A DNA stretch of 64,000 bases, taken from Orientallactaga sibirica (lineage: Eukaryota; Chordata; Mammalia; Rodentia; Dipodidae). Below are positions 12,714 to 24,446 of the stretch, in pieces. Below the pieces are notes generated by a model. That model saw nothing but the letters and a program-made list of their open reading frames with translations, was not told the DNA's origin and ran no database searches. A program made the translations under genes and the position numbers. The DNA is taken from NCBI GenBank assembly GCA_036365145.1, contig JAEOAD010001177.1, positions 186,001 through 250,000 of the forward strand, read 5' to 3'. Each line of letters begins with the position of its first letter. Position 1 is the stretch's first letter.

Positions 12714-15700
12714 TGAGACATTTTACCTACTTTTAATGACCACATTCGTTAGACCCTGGATAGACTCCTAACACCCACAGTCATTAGATGTTGGATCTAA
12801 TCCTAACACCCACAATCCTGAGATACTAGATCAAATCCTAACCCCACTCTCATGAGACGGTGTATCTACTTCTGACATCCACACTCATGAGACGCTGGAC
12901 CAACATGTAACTCCCACACTTATGATATCCTGGATCTACTCCTAACATGCACACTCATGAAATGCTGGATCAACTCCTAACACCTGCAATCATGAGATCC
13001 TGGATCTACTACTAACACCCACAAACAACAGATCCTGTATCTACTCCTAAAACCCACACTCATGAGATCCTGGGTCTACTCCTAACACCCACACTCAAGA
13101 GACCCTGGATCGACTCCTATCTCACACTTTCATGAGATGCTGGATCTACTCCTAACACCCACACTCATGAGATGCTGGATCTACTCTGAGCTCCCACACT
13201 AATGAGACCCTGGATCTACTCCTAGAACTCACACTCATGGGACCATGGATCTACCCCTTACCCCCAAACTCATGAGACCCTGCATTGACTCCTAACACCA
13301 CTCTCATGAGATGGTGGATCTACTTGTAACACCCAAACTCATGAGACACTGGACTGACATGTAACACCCACAACCATGAGATCCTGGATCTACTCCTAAC
13401 ACCCATAATTATGAGATCCTGAACCTACTCCTAACACCCACACTCATGAGATGTGGGACTTACTTCTCACAAACTCCTTAGACACTTCACCTACTTCTAA
13501 CACCTACATACTTTATACCCTGTATCGACTCCTAATACCTACAGTTATGAGGTGCTGGATCTACTCCTAACACCCACAATCATGAGACCCTGTATCTAAT
13601 CCTATCATCCAATCTCATGAGATGGTGGATCTACGTCTAACACCCACACTGTTGTGATGCTGAACTGACACATAACACCCACACTCATGAGCAACTGGCT
13701 GTACTTCTAATATGCACACTCATGAAATGCTGGATCTATTACTAACACCCCAAATCATAAGATCTGGGATCTACTCCTAACATGCACACTCATGGAATCC
13801 TGGATCTACTCCTAATCCCCACACTCATGAGCCCTGGATCTACTCCTATCATGGACACTCATGAAATGCTGGATCTACTCCTAACACACACAATGATGAG
13901 ATCCTGGATATACTCCTAACACCACACTAATGGGAACCTGGATGTACTCCTAACACCTACACTGATGAGATCCTGGATCTACTCCTAACGCTTACACTCA
14001 TGAGACCCTGGATCAAATCCTAACTCCCACTAACATGAGATGCTGGATCTACTCCTAACCCCCACACTCATGAGACTGGATCTATACCTACCACCCACTC
14101 TCATGAGACTCTGGATCTACACTTAACACCCACACTCATGTGATGCTGGATATACTCCTATCACCCACAATCATGAGATTCTGGATCTACTCCTAATACC
14201 CACACTCATGAGATCCTGGATCTACTCCTAGCACCCACACTCATGAGACCCTGGATCTACTCCTAACACCCATACTCATGAGACCCTGGATCTAGTCCTA
14301 ACACTCACACTCATGGGACCCTGGATCTACTCCTAACACACACAGTCATGAGACCGTGTATCGACTCCTAACTCCCAATCACCTGAGATGCTGATCTACT
14401 CCTAAAACTGACACACATGAGATTCTCGACCTACTCCTAACACAGACATTGAAGAGTCCCTTGATCTATTCCTAACAACCACACACATGAGACCCTGGAC
14501 CTACTCTTAACACCCACACTCAGGAGACCCGGGATGTACTCCTAACACCCATGCTCATGAGATCTGGGTGCACTCCTAACACCAATACTCATGTGATCTT
14601 GTATATAGTCCTAACACTCACACAAATGGGTCCCTAGATCCACTCCTACTCCCACACTCAGACCCTGGATCAACTCCGAACACACACTCTCATGAGATGG
14701 TGGAACTACTTCCAACACCCACACTCATAGGACACTGGAACAACACATAACACCCACACCCATGAGATTCTGCATCTACTCTTAACACCCACAATCATGA
14801 GATCCTGGATCTACTCCAAAAACCCACACTATTGAGATCCAGAATCTACTCTTAACACCCACACTCATGAAATCCTGGATGTACTCCTCATACCCACACT
14901 CATGAGACATTGGAAGTACATCTAGTGACCACATTCGTTAGACCCGGGATCAACTCCTAACACCAACAGTCATGAGATGCTGGATCTACTCCTAACACCC
15001 ACAATCATGAGACACTGGATCGAATCCTAACACCCACTCTCATGAGATGGTGGATCTACTTCTAACACCCACACACATGAGATGCTGGACTAACACATAA
15101 GAGCCACACTTATGAGATTCTGTATCTACTACTAACACACACACTCATGAACTGAGGATCTACTACTAACACACACAATCATGATATCCTGGATCTACGC
15201 CTATCACCCACACTCATGAGACATGGCACATACTTCTAACACCCACATTTGTTAGAACCTGGGTCTACTCCTAACACCCACAGTCATGAGATGCTGGATC
15301 TACTCCTAACACCCACAACCATGAGACCCTGGATGGAATGCTAACACCCCCTCTCATGAGATGGTGGATCTACATCTAACACCCACACTCATGAGATGCT
15401 GGTTCGACAGGTAACACTGACATCCATGAGATCCTGAATCTACTTGTAACCCCCACAATTATGAGATCCTGGATCTACTCATAACACCCACACTCATGTG
15501 ATCCTGGATCTACTCCTAACATGCACACTAATGAGACACTGGATCAATTCCAAACTCCCACTCTCATTAGATGCTAGATCTCCTCCTAACACCAAAACAC
15601 ATGACATGCTGGATCTATTCCTAACACCCACATTCAAGAGTCCCTTGATCTACTCCCAACACCGACACACATGAGATGCTAGACCTACTCCTAACAACCA

Positions 15701-17171
15701 CATTCATGAGATCTGGATCGACTCCTAACACCCATACCTATGAGATACTGGATTTAGTCCTAACACTTATAATCATGGTACCCTGGATTTACTCCTAACC
15801 CCCACACTCCTGACAACCTGGATCAAATCCTACCACCCACCGCATATGAGATGATGGATCTACTTCTAACACCCACACTCATGAGATCCTGGATCTACTC
15901 CCAACATGCATACACGTGAAATGCTGGATGTACTCCTGGATCTACTCGTAACACCCACACTCATCGCATCCTGGATCGACTCCTTACACCCATGCTCATG
16001 AGACCCTGGATCTAAGCTTAACACCCACTCTCATGAGATGCTGGATATACTGTTAACACCCACACACATGATACCATGGACCTAGAACAAACACCCACAC
16101 TCATGAGATCCTGAATCTACCCTTTACACCCAAACTCATGAGACCCTGTATCTACTCCTAACACCCATATTCATGATATCATGGATCTAGTTCTAACACT
16201 CAAACTCATGGTGCCCTCAATCTAATCCTAACCCCCAAATTCATGAGACCCTGGATTGGCCCCTAAAACCCACTCCCATGAGACAGTAGATCTGCATCTA
16301 AAACCCACACTCATGAGACGCTGGTTTGACACGTAACACCAACACCCATGAGATCCTAGATCTACCCTTTACACCCACATTCTTGAGATCTGGATCCACT
16401 CCTAACACCCATACTCATGAGATCCTGGATTTAGTCCTAATATTTACACTCATGGGACCCTGCATCTACCCCTAACCCCAAAACTCATGAGACATTGGAA
16501 CTACATCTAAGGACCACATTCGTTAGACCCTGGATCAACTCCTAACACACTCAGTCATAAGATGCTATATCTACTCCTAACCCCCACACTCATGAGACCC
16601 TGGATCGATCCTACCACCCACCCCCTATGAGACTTTGGATCTACTTCTAACAACCACAATCACGAGATGCTGGGCTGACATGTAACACCCACACCCATGA
16701 GATCCTGGATCTACTCAAATACACAACCTCAGGAAATTCTGGATCTACTCCTACAACCCACAATAAAGTGATCCTGGACCTATACGTAACCCGCACACAC
16801 ATCGGCAGCTGGATCGACTCCTAACACCCTCACTCATGAGAAAGTGTATCAACTCCTAACATCTACTCTCATGAGATGCTGGATCTACAACTAACACCCA
16901 CACTCATGGGATGCTGGATCTATACCTAACAACCATGCTCATGTGAACCTGAGCTACTAATAACCACACTCATGAGATGATGGATATAATCCTATCACCC
17001 ACAATCATGAGATTCTGGATCTACTCCTAACACTGATGTTCATGAAACCCTGTATCTAAGCCTAATACCCACACTCATGAGATGCCTCATACACTCCTAA
17101 CACCCACACACATGATACCATGGGCCTACTACTAACCCCCACACTCATGAGATCCTGAATCTACTGCTAAC

Positions 17172-17421
17172 GTATTGTTGGGGGCGGGCTTATGGGTATT
17201 ATAGCCAGCTTCTCCTTGCCAGTGTTTGGCACACTCTCCTGTTGCTGTTGTCCACCTTATGTTGACCAGAGAGTAATGTCCACCTTCTGCTCATGCCATC
17301 GTTTTTCCTGCCATCATGGAGCTTCCCCCTCGAGACTGTAAGCCAAAATAAACCTCTTTTTTTCCCAGAAGCTGCTCTTAGTCGGGTTATTTCTGCCAGC
17401 AATGCGAACCTGACTGCAACA
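17172..17421 (+). mobile_element. Partial 5' LTR of MaLR provirus 1
   Basis: It begins in mid-LTR at GTATTGTTGGGGGCGGG, corresponding to 18701 in the 3' LTR, and ends CTGCAACA. It includes AATAAA at 17347-17352. The U3 start is missing, so this LTR has lost part of its promoter-bearing region. Confidence 0.85.
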
Positions 17422-18599
17422 GTAAAGTGGTACCGAGAGTGGGGTTGCTGCTAGACACCTGACTGTGTGTCTTTGGCCTTTTGGAGCTGATTTTCAAGAG
17501 GAATGTGGAAGGATTTGAAATCTTGGCCTAAGAGATGCCTTGCAGTGCTGTAAGTACAGCTTGATGGACTATTCTTGTCAGAGCTGAAAGACCTGAATGC
17601 AGTAAGAACTATGGACTGTGAGGTTTGGCTTATGAGGGTGAGAAAGAGCTTTACTTGGACTGGGCTAGCAGTTTGTGTGAGAAGTTTGCTGTTATGCCTG
17701 TGTCCTGAGAATTTGTGCAGGGTTGCTTTGCATAGAAATGAACTGGTGTGAGCAGAGGGATATGGCACAGAAAAAATGAAATCTTTGGGTGAACTCTACC
17801 CATTCAGCTGCAGTTGAGAGATTACAACCTTTGAGATTGGGCCAGCTGACCTGCAATGGGGCAACAGGAAGAATGCAGACTCTTTTGAAGGGGCCTGAAT
17901 GCTGAAGGAGTGTCCTGTTTTTCAAAGTCTGATTTATTCCCCCCTGGATTAACAAATTGGCACTCTACCTGGTATTATGGAGTATAACAAATGCAGGAAA
18001 GAGAGGGTCATTGAGTTTGTAACGCGGTCTTATGTTTTGGAAATGGCCATGGGCAGTGTGAAGCAGGTTTTCTGGATGCCTGCATGGAGATCCCATGGGG
18101 CCATGAGGATGGACCGTGGGTTGCAGTGGAGACCCAGTGGAGATGCCGGGACTATGAGATGGCTGCCAAGGAGAACTGCCAGCCCTGGATGAAGTTTTCC
18201 AGGACCGTGAGTAGCCTAGCTGGAGGGGTGGAAGTGGAATTCCAGAGACTTGTTGCTGGTTAGAAGTATCGGACTTGGAGATTTGTCACTGACTAGTTGT
18301 TGGACTGGAATTACAGAGTTTGACATTTGCCCTGGTTGTTTAAAATCTTGTATTGGTTAAGTATTTCTTTGTTTTGCCCAATGCCATCCTTTGCAGTGTG
18401 AATGTTTTATTCTGTGCCATTATGGGTTTTTTTGGGGGGGGATATTTTTGGTATTATGGCTCAGTTAAAAGACCTTGGATTATGGGGATGTATGAACATC
18501 ATTGGAATTGATAAAAACTATGGGGACTTTTAAATTTGCATGAATGCATTACATTTTACATCATGTATGGTTATCAGTTTATGGGGGCCAGGGGCGGAA
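17422..18599 (+). mobile_element. Internal region of MaLR provirus 1
   Basis: It starts six bases before a candidate primer-binding site TGGTACCGAGAGTGGGG (17428-17444), the stretch found after the LTR in MaLR internal sequences, and ends with a purine-rich tract GGGGGCCAGGGGCGGAA (18583-18599) abutting the 3' LTR. Between these, short frames such as those at 17451-17768 and 17692-17955 on the minus strand and 17977-18192 on the plus strand show no recognisable domain. I treat them as fortuitous. The layout is collinear with the internal region of provirus 2 but clearly diverged from it. Confidence 0.75.
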
Positions 18600-18950
18600 T
18601 GTGGTGGTTTGATTCAGGTGTCCCCCATAAACTTCAAGTGTTCTGAATGCTAGGTTCCCAGCTGATGGCAACTTGGGAATTAACACCTCCTGGAGGCAGA
18701 GTATTGTTGGGGGCGGGCTTATGGGTATTATAGCCAGCTTCTCCTTGCCAGTGTTTGGCACACTCTCCTGTTGCTGTTGTCCACCTTATGTTGACCAAAG
18801 AGTGATGTCCACCTTCTGCTCATGCCATCGTTTTTCCTGCCATCATGGAGCTTCCCCCTCGAGCCTGTAAGCCAAAATAAACCTCTTTTTTTCCCAGAAG
18901 CTGCTCTTAGTCGGGTGATTTCTGCCAGCAATGCGAACCTGACTGCAACA
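18600..18950 (+). mobile_element. Full 3' LTR of MaLR provirus 1
   Basis: This 351-bp LTR starts TGTGGTGGTTTGATTC and ends GACTGCAACA (TG...CA). GGGGCGGGCTTATGGGTATT sits in the promoter region and AATAAA lies at 18876-18881. The start TGTGGTGGTTTGA, the GCCAAAATAAACCTC block and the overall length resemble rodent ORR1/MT-type MaLR LTRs. The exact subfamily cannot be set from sequence alone. Confidence 0.85.
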
Positions 18951-21694
18951 ACCCCCAAACTCATGAGACCCTGGATCGACCTCTAACACCCACACCCATG
19001 AGACGGTGGATCTACATCTAAAACTCACACTCATGAGATGCTGGATTGACACATAACACCAACACCCATGAGATCCTGGATCTACTCTTAACACCCACAT
19101 TCATGACATCTGGATCCATTCCTGACACCCATACTCATGAGATCCTGGATTTAGTCCTAATATTTACACTCATGGGACCCTGCATCTACCCCTAACCCCC
19201 AAACTCATGAGACATTGGAACTACATCTAAGGACCACATTCGTTAGACCCTGGATCAACTCCTAACACACTCAGTCATAAGATGCTATATCTACTCCTAA
19301 CCCCCACACTCATGAGACCCTGGATCGATCCTACCACCCACCCCCTATGAGACTTTGAAGCTACTTCTAACACCCACAATCATGAGATGCTGGAGCAACA
19401 TGCAACACCCACACACATGAGATCCTGCATCTACTCCAAATATGCACACTCATGAAATGAGAAAGTATATCAACTCCTAACATCTACTGTCATGAGATGA
19501 TAAATCTACAACTAACACCCACACTCATGAGACGCTAGATCTACACCTAACAACCATGCTCAAGTGAACCTGGAGCTACTAATACCCACACTCATGAGAT
19601 ACTGGATATAATACTATCACCCACAATCATGAGATTCTGGATCTACTCCTAACACCCACACTCATGAGACCCTGGATCTAAGCCTAAAACCCACACTCAT
19701 GAGATTCCTCATACACTCCTAACACCCACACACATGATACCATGGGCCTACTACTAACCCCCACACTCATGAGATTCTGGATCTACCCTTAACATTCACA
19801 CTCATGAGATTCTGGATCTACTGCTAACACCATACCATTGAGATCCTTGATCTAGTCCTAACACTCACACTCATGGGACCCTTGTTCTAATCTTAACCCC
19901 AAAACTCATGAGACCCTGGATCGACCTCTAACACCCACTCCCATGAGACAGTGGATCTACATCTAAAACCCACACTCATGATATGCTGGTTTGACACGTA
20001 ACACCGACACCCATGAGATCCAGGATCTATTCTTAACACCCACATTCATGAGGTCTGGATCCACTCCTAACACCCATACTCATGAAATCCTCGATTTAGT
20101 CCTAATATTTACACTCATGGGACCCTGCATCTACACCTAATCCCCAAGTCATGAGACATTGGAACTACAAATAAGGACCACATTAGTTAGATCCTGGATC
20201 AACTCCTAACACACTCAGTCATGAGATGCTGGATCTACTTCTAACCCCCACACTCATGGCACACTGGATTGAATCCTACCACCCACACCCTATGAGACTT
20301 TGGATCTACTTCTAACACCCACACTCATGAGATCCTGGATCTCCTCCCAACATGATGTACTCCTAACACCCACAATAATGAGATCCTGGATCTACTCCTA
20401 ACACCCACACTCAATGGGAGCTGGATCAACTCCTAACACCCCAAATCATGAGAATGTGTATCAACTCCTAAACAGACTCTCATGAGATGCTGGATCTAAA
20501 CCTAACAACCACACTCATGTGACCCTGGATCTATTAACACCCACACTCATGAGATGCTGGATATAATTTTATCACCCACAATCATGAGATTCTAAATCTA
20601 CTCCTAACACCCATGCTCTTGAGACCCTGGATCTAAGCTTAACACGAACACTCATGAGATGCTGGATATACTGCTAAACCCACACACATGATACCATGGG
20701 CCTAGAACAAACACCCACACTCATGAGATTCTGGATCTACCCTTTACATCCAAACTCATGAGACCCTGTATCTACTCCTAACACCCATATTCATGATATC
20801 GGATCTAGTCCTAACACTCAAACTCATGGTGCCCTCGATCTAATCCTAACCCCAAATTCAGGAGACCCTGGATCGACCCCTAAAACACACTCCCATGAGA
20901 CGGTGGATCTACATCTAAAACCCAAATCATGAGACGCTGGTTCGACACGTAACACTGACACCCATGAGATCATCAATCTACTCTTAACATCCACATTCAT
21001 GAGATCTGGATCCACTCCTAACACCCATACTCATGAGATCCTGGATTTAGTCCCAATACTTACACTCATGGGACCCTGCATCTACTCCTAACACCCAAAC
21101 TCATGATACATTGCAACTATATCTAAGGACCACATTTGTTAGACACTGGATGAACTTCTAACACACTCAGTCATGACATGTTATATCTACTCCTAACCTC
21201 CACACTCATGAGACCCTGGATCGAATCCTACCACCAACACCCTATGACACTTTGGATCTACTTCTAACACCCACAATCATGAGATGCTGGACCAACATGT
21301 AACACCCACACCCATGAGATCCTGGATCTACTCCAAATACGCACACTCATGAAATGCTGAATCTACTCCTAACACCCACAATAAAGTGATCCTAGATCTA
21401 CTCCTAACCCCACACTCATCGGAAGCTGGATCGACTCCTAACACCCCGACTCATGAGAAAGTGTATCAACTCCTAACATCTACTCTAATAAGATGCTTTA
21501 TCTACAACTAACACCCACACTCATGAGATGCAGGATCTATACATAACAACCACGCTCATGTGAACCTGCAGCTACCACTAATACCCACACTTATGAGATG
21601 CTGGATATAATCCTATCACCCACAATCATGAGATTCTGGATCTACTCCTAAGGCCCACGCTCATGAGATCCTGGATCTAAGCCTAAAACCCACA

Positions 21695-21715
21695 CTCATG
21701 AAATGAACCTACTAA
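21695..21715. other. Junction between the 35-bp and 181-bp satellites
   Basis: Up to 21705 the sequence is a 35-bp monomer variant (CACTCATGAAATG). From 21700 on it can be read as the end of a 181-bp monomer (GAAATGA...) running into CTACTAAGTTGTACATC. GAAATG at 21700-21705 fits both, giving about 6 bp of microhomology. No transposon or unique sequence lies between the arrays. Confidence 0.85.
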
Positions 21716-24421
21716 GTTGTACATCTTGTTAGATTACACAAACAATGAAAGTTTGAACTTGCTGCACTCAACACTCTTCGTAGGAAAGCAAATGATTCTG
21801 ATAACATAACAAGCTTATTTAACAAAGTACAGTGTTCGGCAATGAAGATGTTTGTTTTGTAAACAAACTACTTCAGAAATGAAGAAAATCTACTAAGTTG
21901 TACATCTTGTTAGATGACACTAACTAGGAAAGTTTGTCCTTGCTGCCCTCACCCTTTTTTGTGGGAAAGCCTCTCATTCCAAGAGCAGAACTAGCTTATT
22001 ACACACAGTACAGTGTTCGGCAATGAAGATGTTTGTTTTCTAAACAAACTACGTTAGAAGTGAGGGAAATCTACTAAGTTGTACATCTTGTTATATTACA
22101 CAAACGAGGAAAGATTGAACTTGCTGCACTAAACCCTCTTCGTACGATAGCAACTCATTCCGAGAACATAACTAGCTTATTTCACACAGTACAGTGTTCG
22201 GGAATGAAGATGTTTGTTTTCTAAACAAACTACTTTAGACATGAAGTGAATCTACTTTTCTAAACAAACTACTTTAGAATTGATGCGAATCTACTAAGTT
22301 GTACATCTTGTTAGATGACACAAACTAAGAAAGTCTGAACTTGCTGCACTCAACCTTCTTCGGAGGAAAGCAACTCATTGCAATAGCAGCACTAGCTTAT
22401 TTTACACAGTACAGTGTTTGGCAATGAACATGTGTGTTTTCTAAACAAACTACGTTAGAAATGAGGCTAATATACTAAGTTGTACATCTTGTTAGATTTC
22501 ACACACTAGGAAAGTTTGAACTTGCTGGACTCAACCCACTTCGTAGGAAAGCAACTCATTCCGAGAACAGAACTTGCTTATTTAACACAGTAAAGTGTTT
22601 GGCAATGAAGATATTTGTTTTCCAAACAAACTACTTTAGAAATGATGCGAATCTACTAAGTTGTACATCTTGTTAGATTACACTAACAAGGAATGTTTGA
22701 ACTTGCTGGACTCAACCCACTTCGTAGGAAACCAACTCATTATGAGAACAGAACTGGCTTTTTTCACACAGTACAGTGTTCAGCAATGAAGTGTTTGTTT
22801 TCTAAACAAACTATGTTATAAAAGAAGCGAATCTACTAAGTTGGACATCTTATTAGTTGACACACATTAGGAAAGGTTGGCCTGGCTGCACTCAACCTTC
22901 TTTGTAGGAAAGTAACTCATTCCGAGAGCAGAGCTAGCTTATTTCACACAGTACAGTGTTTGGTAATGAAGATGTTTGTTTTCTAAACAAACTGCTTTAG
23001 AAATGAGGCAAATCTATTAGGTTGTACACCTTGTTAGATTACACAATCTAGGAATGGTTGAACTTGCTGCACTTAACCTTCTTCCTAGTAAAGCAACACA
23101 TTCCAAGAGCAGAACTATCTTACCTCACACAGTACAGTGTTTGGCAATGAATATGTTTGTTTTCTAAACAAACTACCTTAGAAGTGAGGCGAATCTACTA
23201 AGTTGTACATCTTGTTACATTACACAAAGTAGGAATGTGTGAAGTTGCTGCACTCAACCTTCTTCATTGGAAAGCAACTCATTCCAAGAGCAGAACTAGC
23301 TTATTTCACATAATACAGTGTTTGGCAATGAACACGTTTTTTCTCTAAACAAACTACTTTCAATATGAGGCGAAACTACTAAGTTGTGCATCTTGTTACA
23401 TTACATAAACCAGGAAAGTTTGAACTTGCTGCAGTCAACCTTCTTCATGGGAAAGCAACTCATTCCAAGAGCAGAACTAACTTACTTCACTCAGTTCAGT
23501 GTTCAGTAATGAAGATGTTTGTTTTCTAAACAAATTACTTTAGAAATGAGGCAAATCTATTAAGCTGTACATCTTGTTTGATTACACAATCTAGGAATGT
23601 TTCAACTTGCTGCACTCAACCCTCTTCGTAGGAAACCAACTCATTCCAAGAGCAGAACTAGCTTACTTCACACAGTACAGTGTTCGGGAATGAATATGTT
23701 TGTTTTCTAAACAAACCACTTTTGATATGAGGTGAAACTACTAAGTTGTATATCTTGTTAGATTACACAAACTAGGAAAGTTTGAACTTGCTGCACTCAA
23801 CCTTCTTCGTGGGAAAGCAACTAATTCCAAGATCACAACTAGCTTACTTCACACAGTACAGTGTTCGGCAGTGAACATGTTTGTTTTCTAAACAAACTAC
23901 TTTAGAATTGAGGCGAATCTACTTAGTTGTACATCTCGATATATGACACAAATAAGAAAGTCTGAACTTTCTACACTCAACCTTCTTCGTAGGAAAGCAA
24001 CTCATTCCAAGAGCAGAGGTAGCTTACTACACACAGTACAGTGCTCGGCAATGAACATGTTTGTTTTCTAAACAAACTATGTTAGAAGTTAGGCGAATCA
24101 ACTACGTCGTACATCTTGTTAGATTACACAAACTAGGAATGTTTGAAGTTGCTCCACTCAACCTTATTCATGGGAAAGCAATTCATTCCAATAGCAGAAC
24201 TAGCTTACTTCACACAATATAGTGTTCAGCCATGAACATGTTTGTTTTCTAAGCAAATTAAGTTAGAAATGAGGCGAACCTACTAAATTGTACATCTTGT
24301 TAGATTACACAAACAAGGAAAGTATGAACTTGCTGCACTCAACCCACTTCGTAGGAAAGCTACTCATTTTGAGAATGGAACTAGCTTATTTGACACAGTA
24401 CAGTGTTCGGCAATGAAGGTG

Positions 24422-24446
24422 TTTTTTTTTTTTTTTTTTTTTTTTT
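24422..24446 (+). repeat. Poly-T tract inside one 181-bp monomer
   Basis: A run of 25 T residues replaces the normal GTTTGTTTTC part of the inverted repeat in this monomer. Shorter T expansions at the same place occur near 27520, 27897 and 50857, so this site is prone to slippage. A SINE or L1 tail is unlikely because no element body or duplication accompanies it. Confidence 0.85.

Larger units (their letters stand above)
17172..18950 (+). mobile_element. MaLR-type (ERVL-related) provirus 1, 5'-truncated, inside the 35-bp array
   Basis: The structure is partial 5' LTR (17172-17421), internal region (17422-18599) and full 3' LTR (18600-18950). The 5' LTR lacks its first 101 bp. Over the shared 250 bp the two LTRs differ at four positions by my reading, so the insertion is young. 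MaLR elements are non-autonomous and are mobilised by ERVL-type enzymes. The internal region has no gag/pol/env frame that I recognise; the longest frames are short and unrelated to known domains. Only this copy of the 945-bp repeat carries the element. Satellite resumes directly at both ends. Confidence 0.85.
1181..21705. repeat. 35-bp satellite array (about 510 monomers, interrupted)
   Basis: The sequence is a head-to-tail array with a 35-bp period. Key blocks of the monomer are CTAACACCCACACTCATGAG followed by ATCCTGGATCTACTC. Neighbouring copies differ by substitutions at a handful of recurrent positions, for example GAGATGCTGG, GAGACCCTGG, GAGATGGTGG, GGATCGACT or GGATTGACT, and AAATGCTGG. 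Length changes of a base or a few bases occur, so the register drifts slowly. The array is broken by three SINEs and one MaLR provirus, listed separately. No reading frame in it is conserved; short ones arise from chance loss of stops and give reiterated peptides. The left edge is the MaLR LTR fragment and the right edge is an abrupt switch to a second satellite. I do not recognise it as a named satellite. Confidence 0.95.
16230..21705. repeat. About four copies of a 945-bp higher-order repeat of the 35-bp satellite
   Basis: A rare variant block GGACCACATTCGTTAGACCC and its neighbours, including CACACTCAGTCAT and CCTATGAGACTTTG, recur at 16511, 19231, 20175 and 21127. The spacings are 944 and 952 bp, and 941 bp for the first pair once the 1779-bp MaLR provirus is subtracted. 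This fits 27 x 35 bp. Copies match each other far better than adjacent monomers do. More diverged relatives of the marker block appear earlier, near 11878, 12738 and 14922, so the amplified unit was drawn from older array sequence. The last copy is cut by the junction to the second satellite. Confidence 0.85.

Noticed and set aside
1181..21705. CRISPR-like array of short repeats
   Set aside because: The repeats are directly contiguous without unique spacers and are mutually diverged, as in a satellite. The rest of the window is mammalian.
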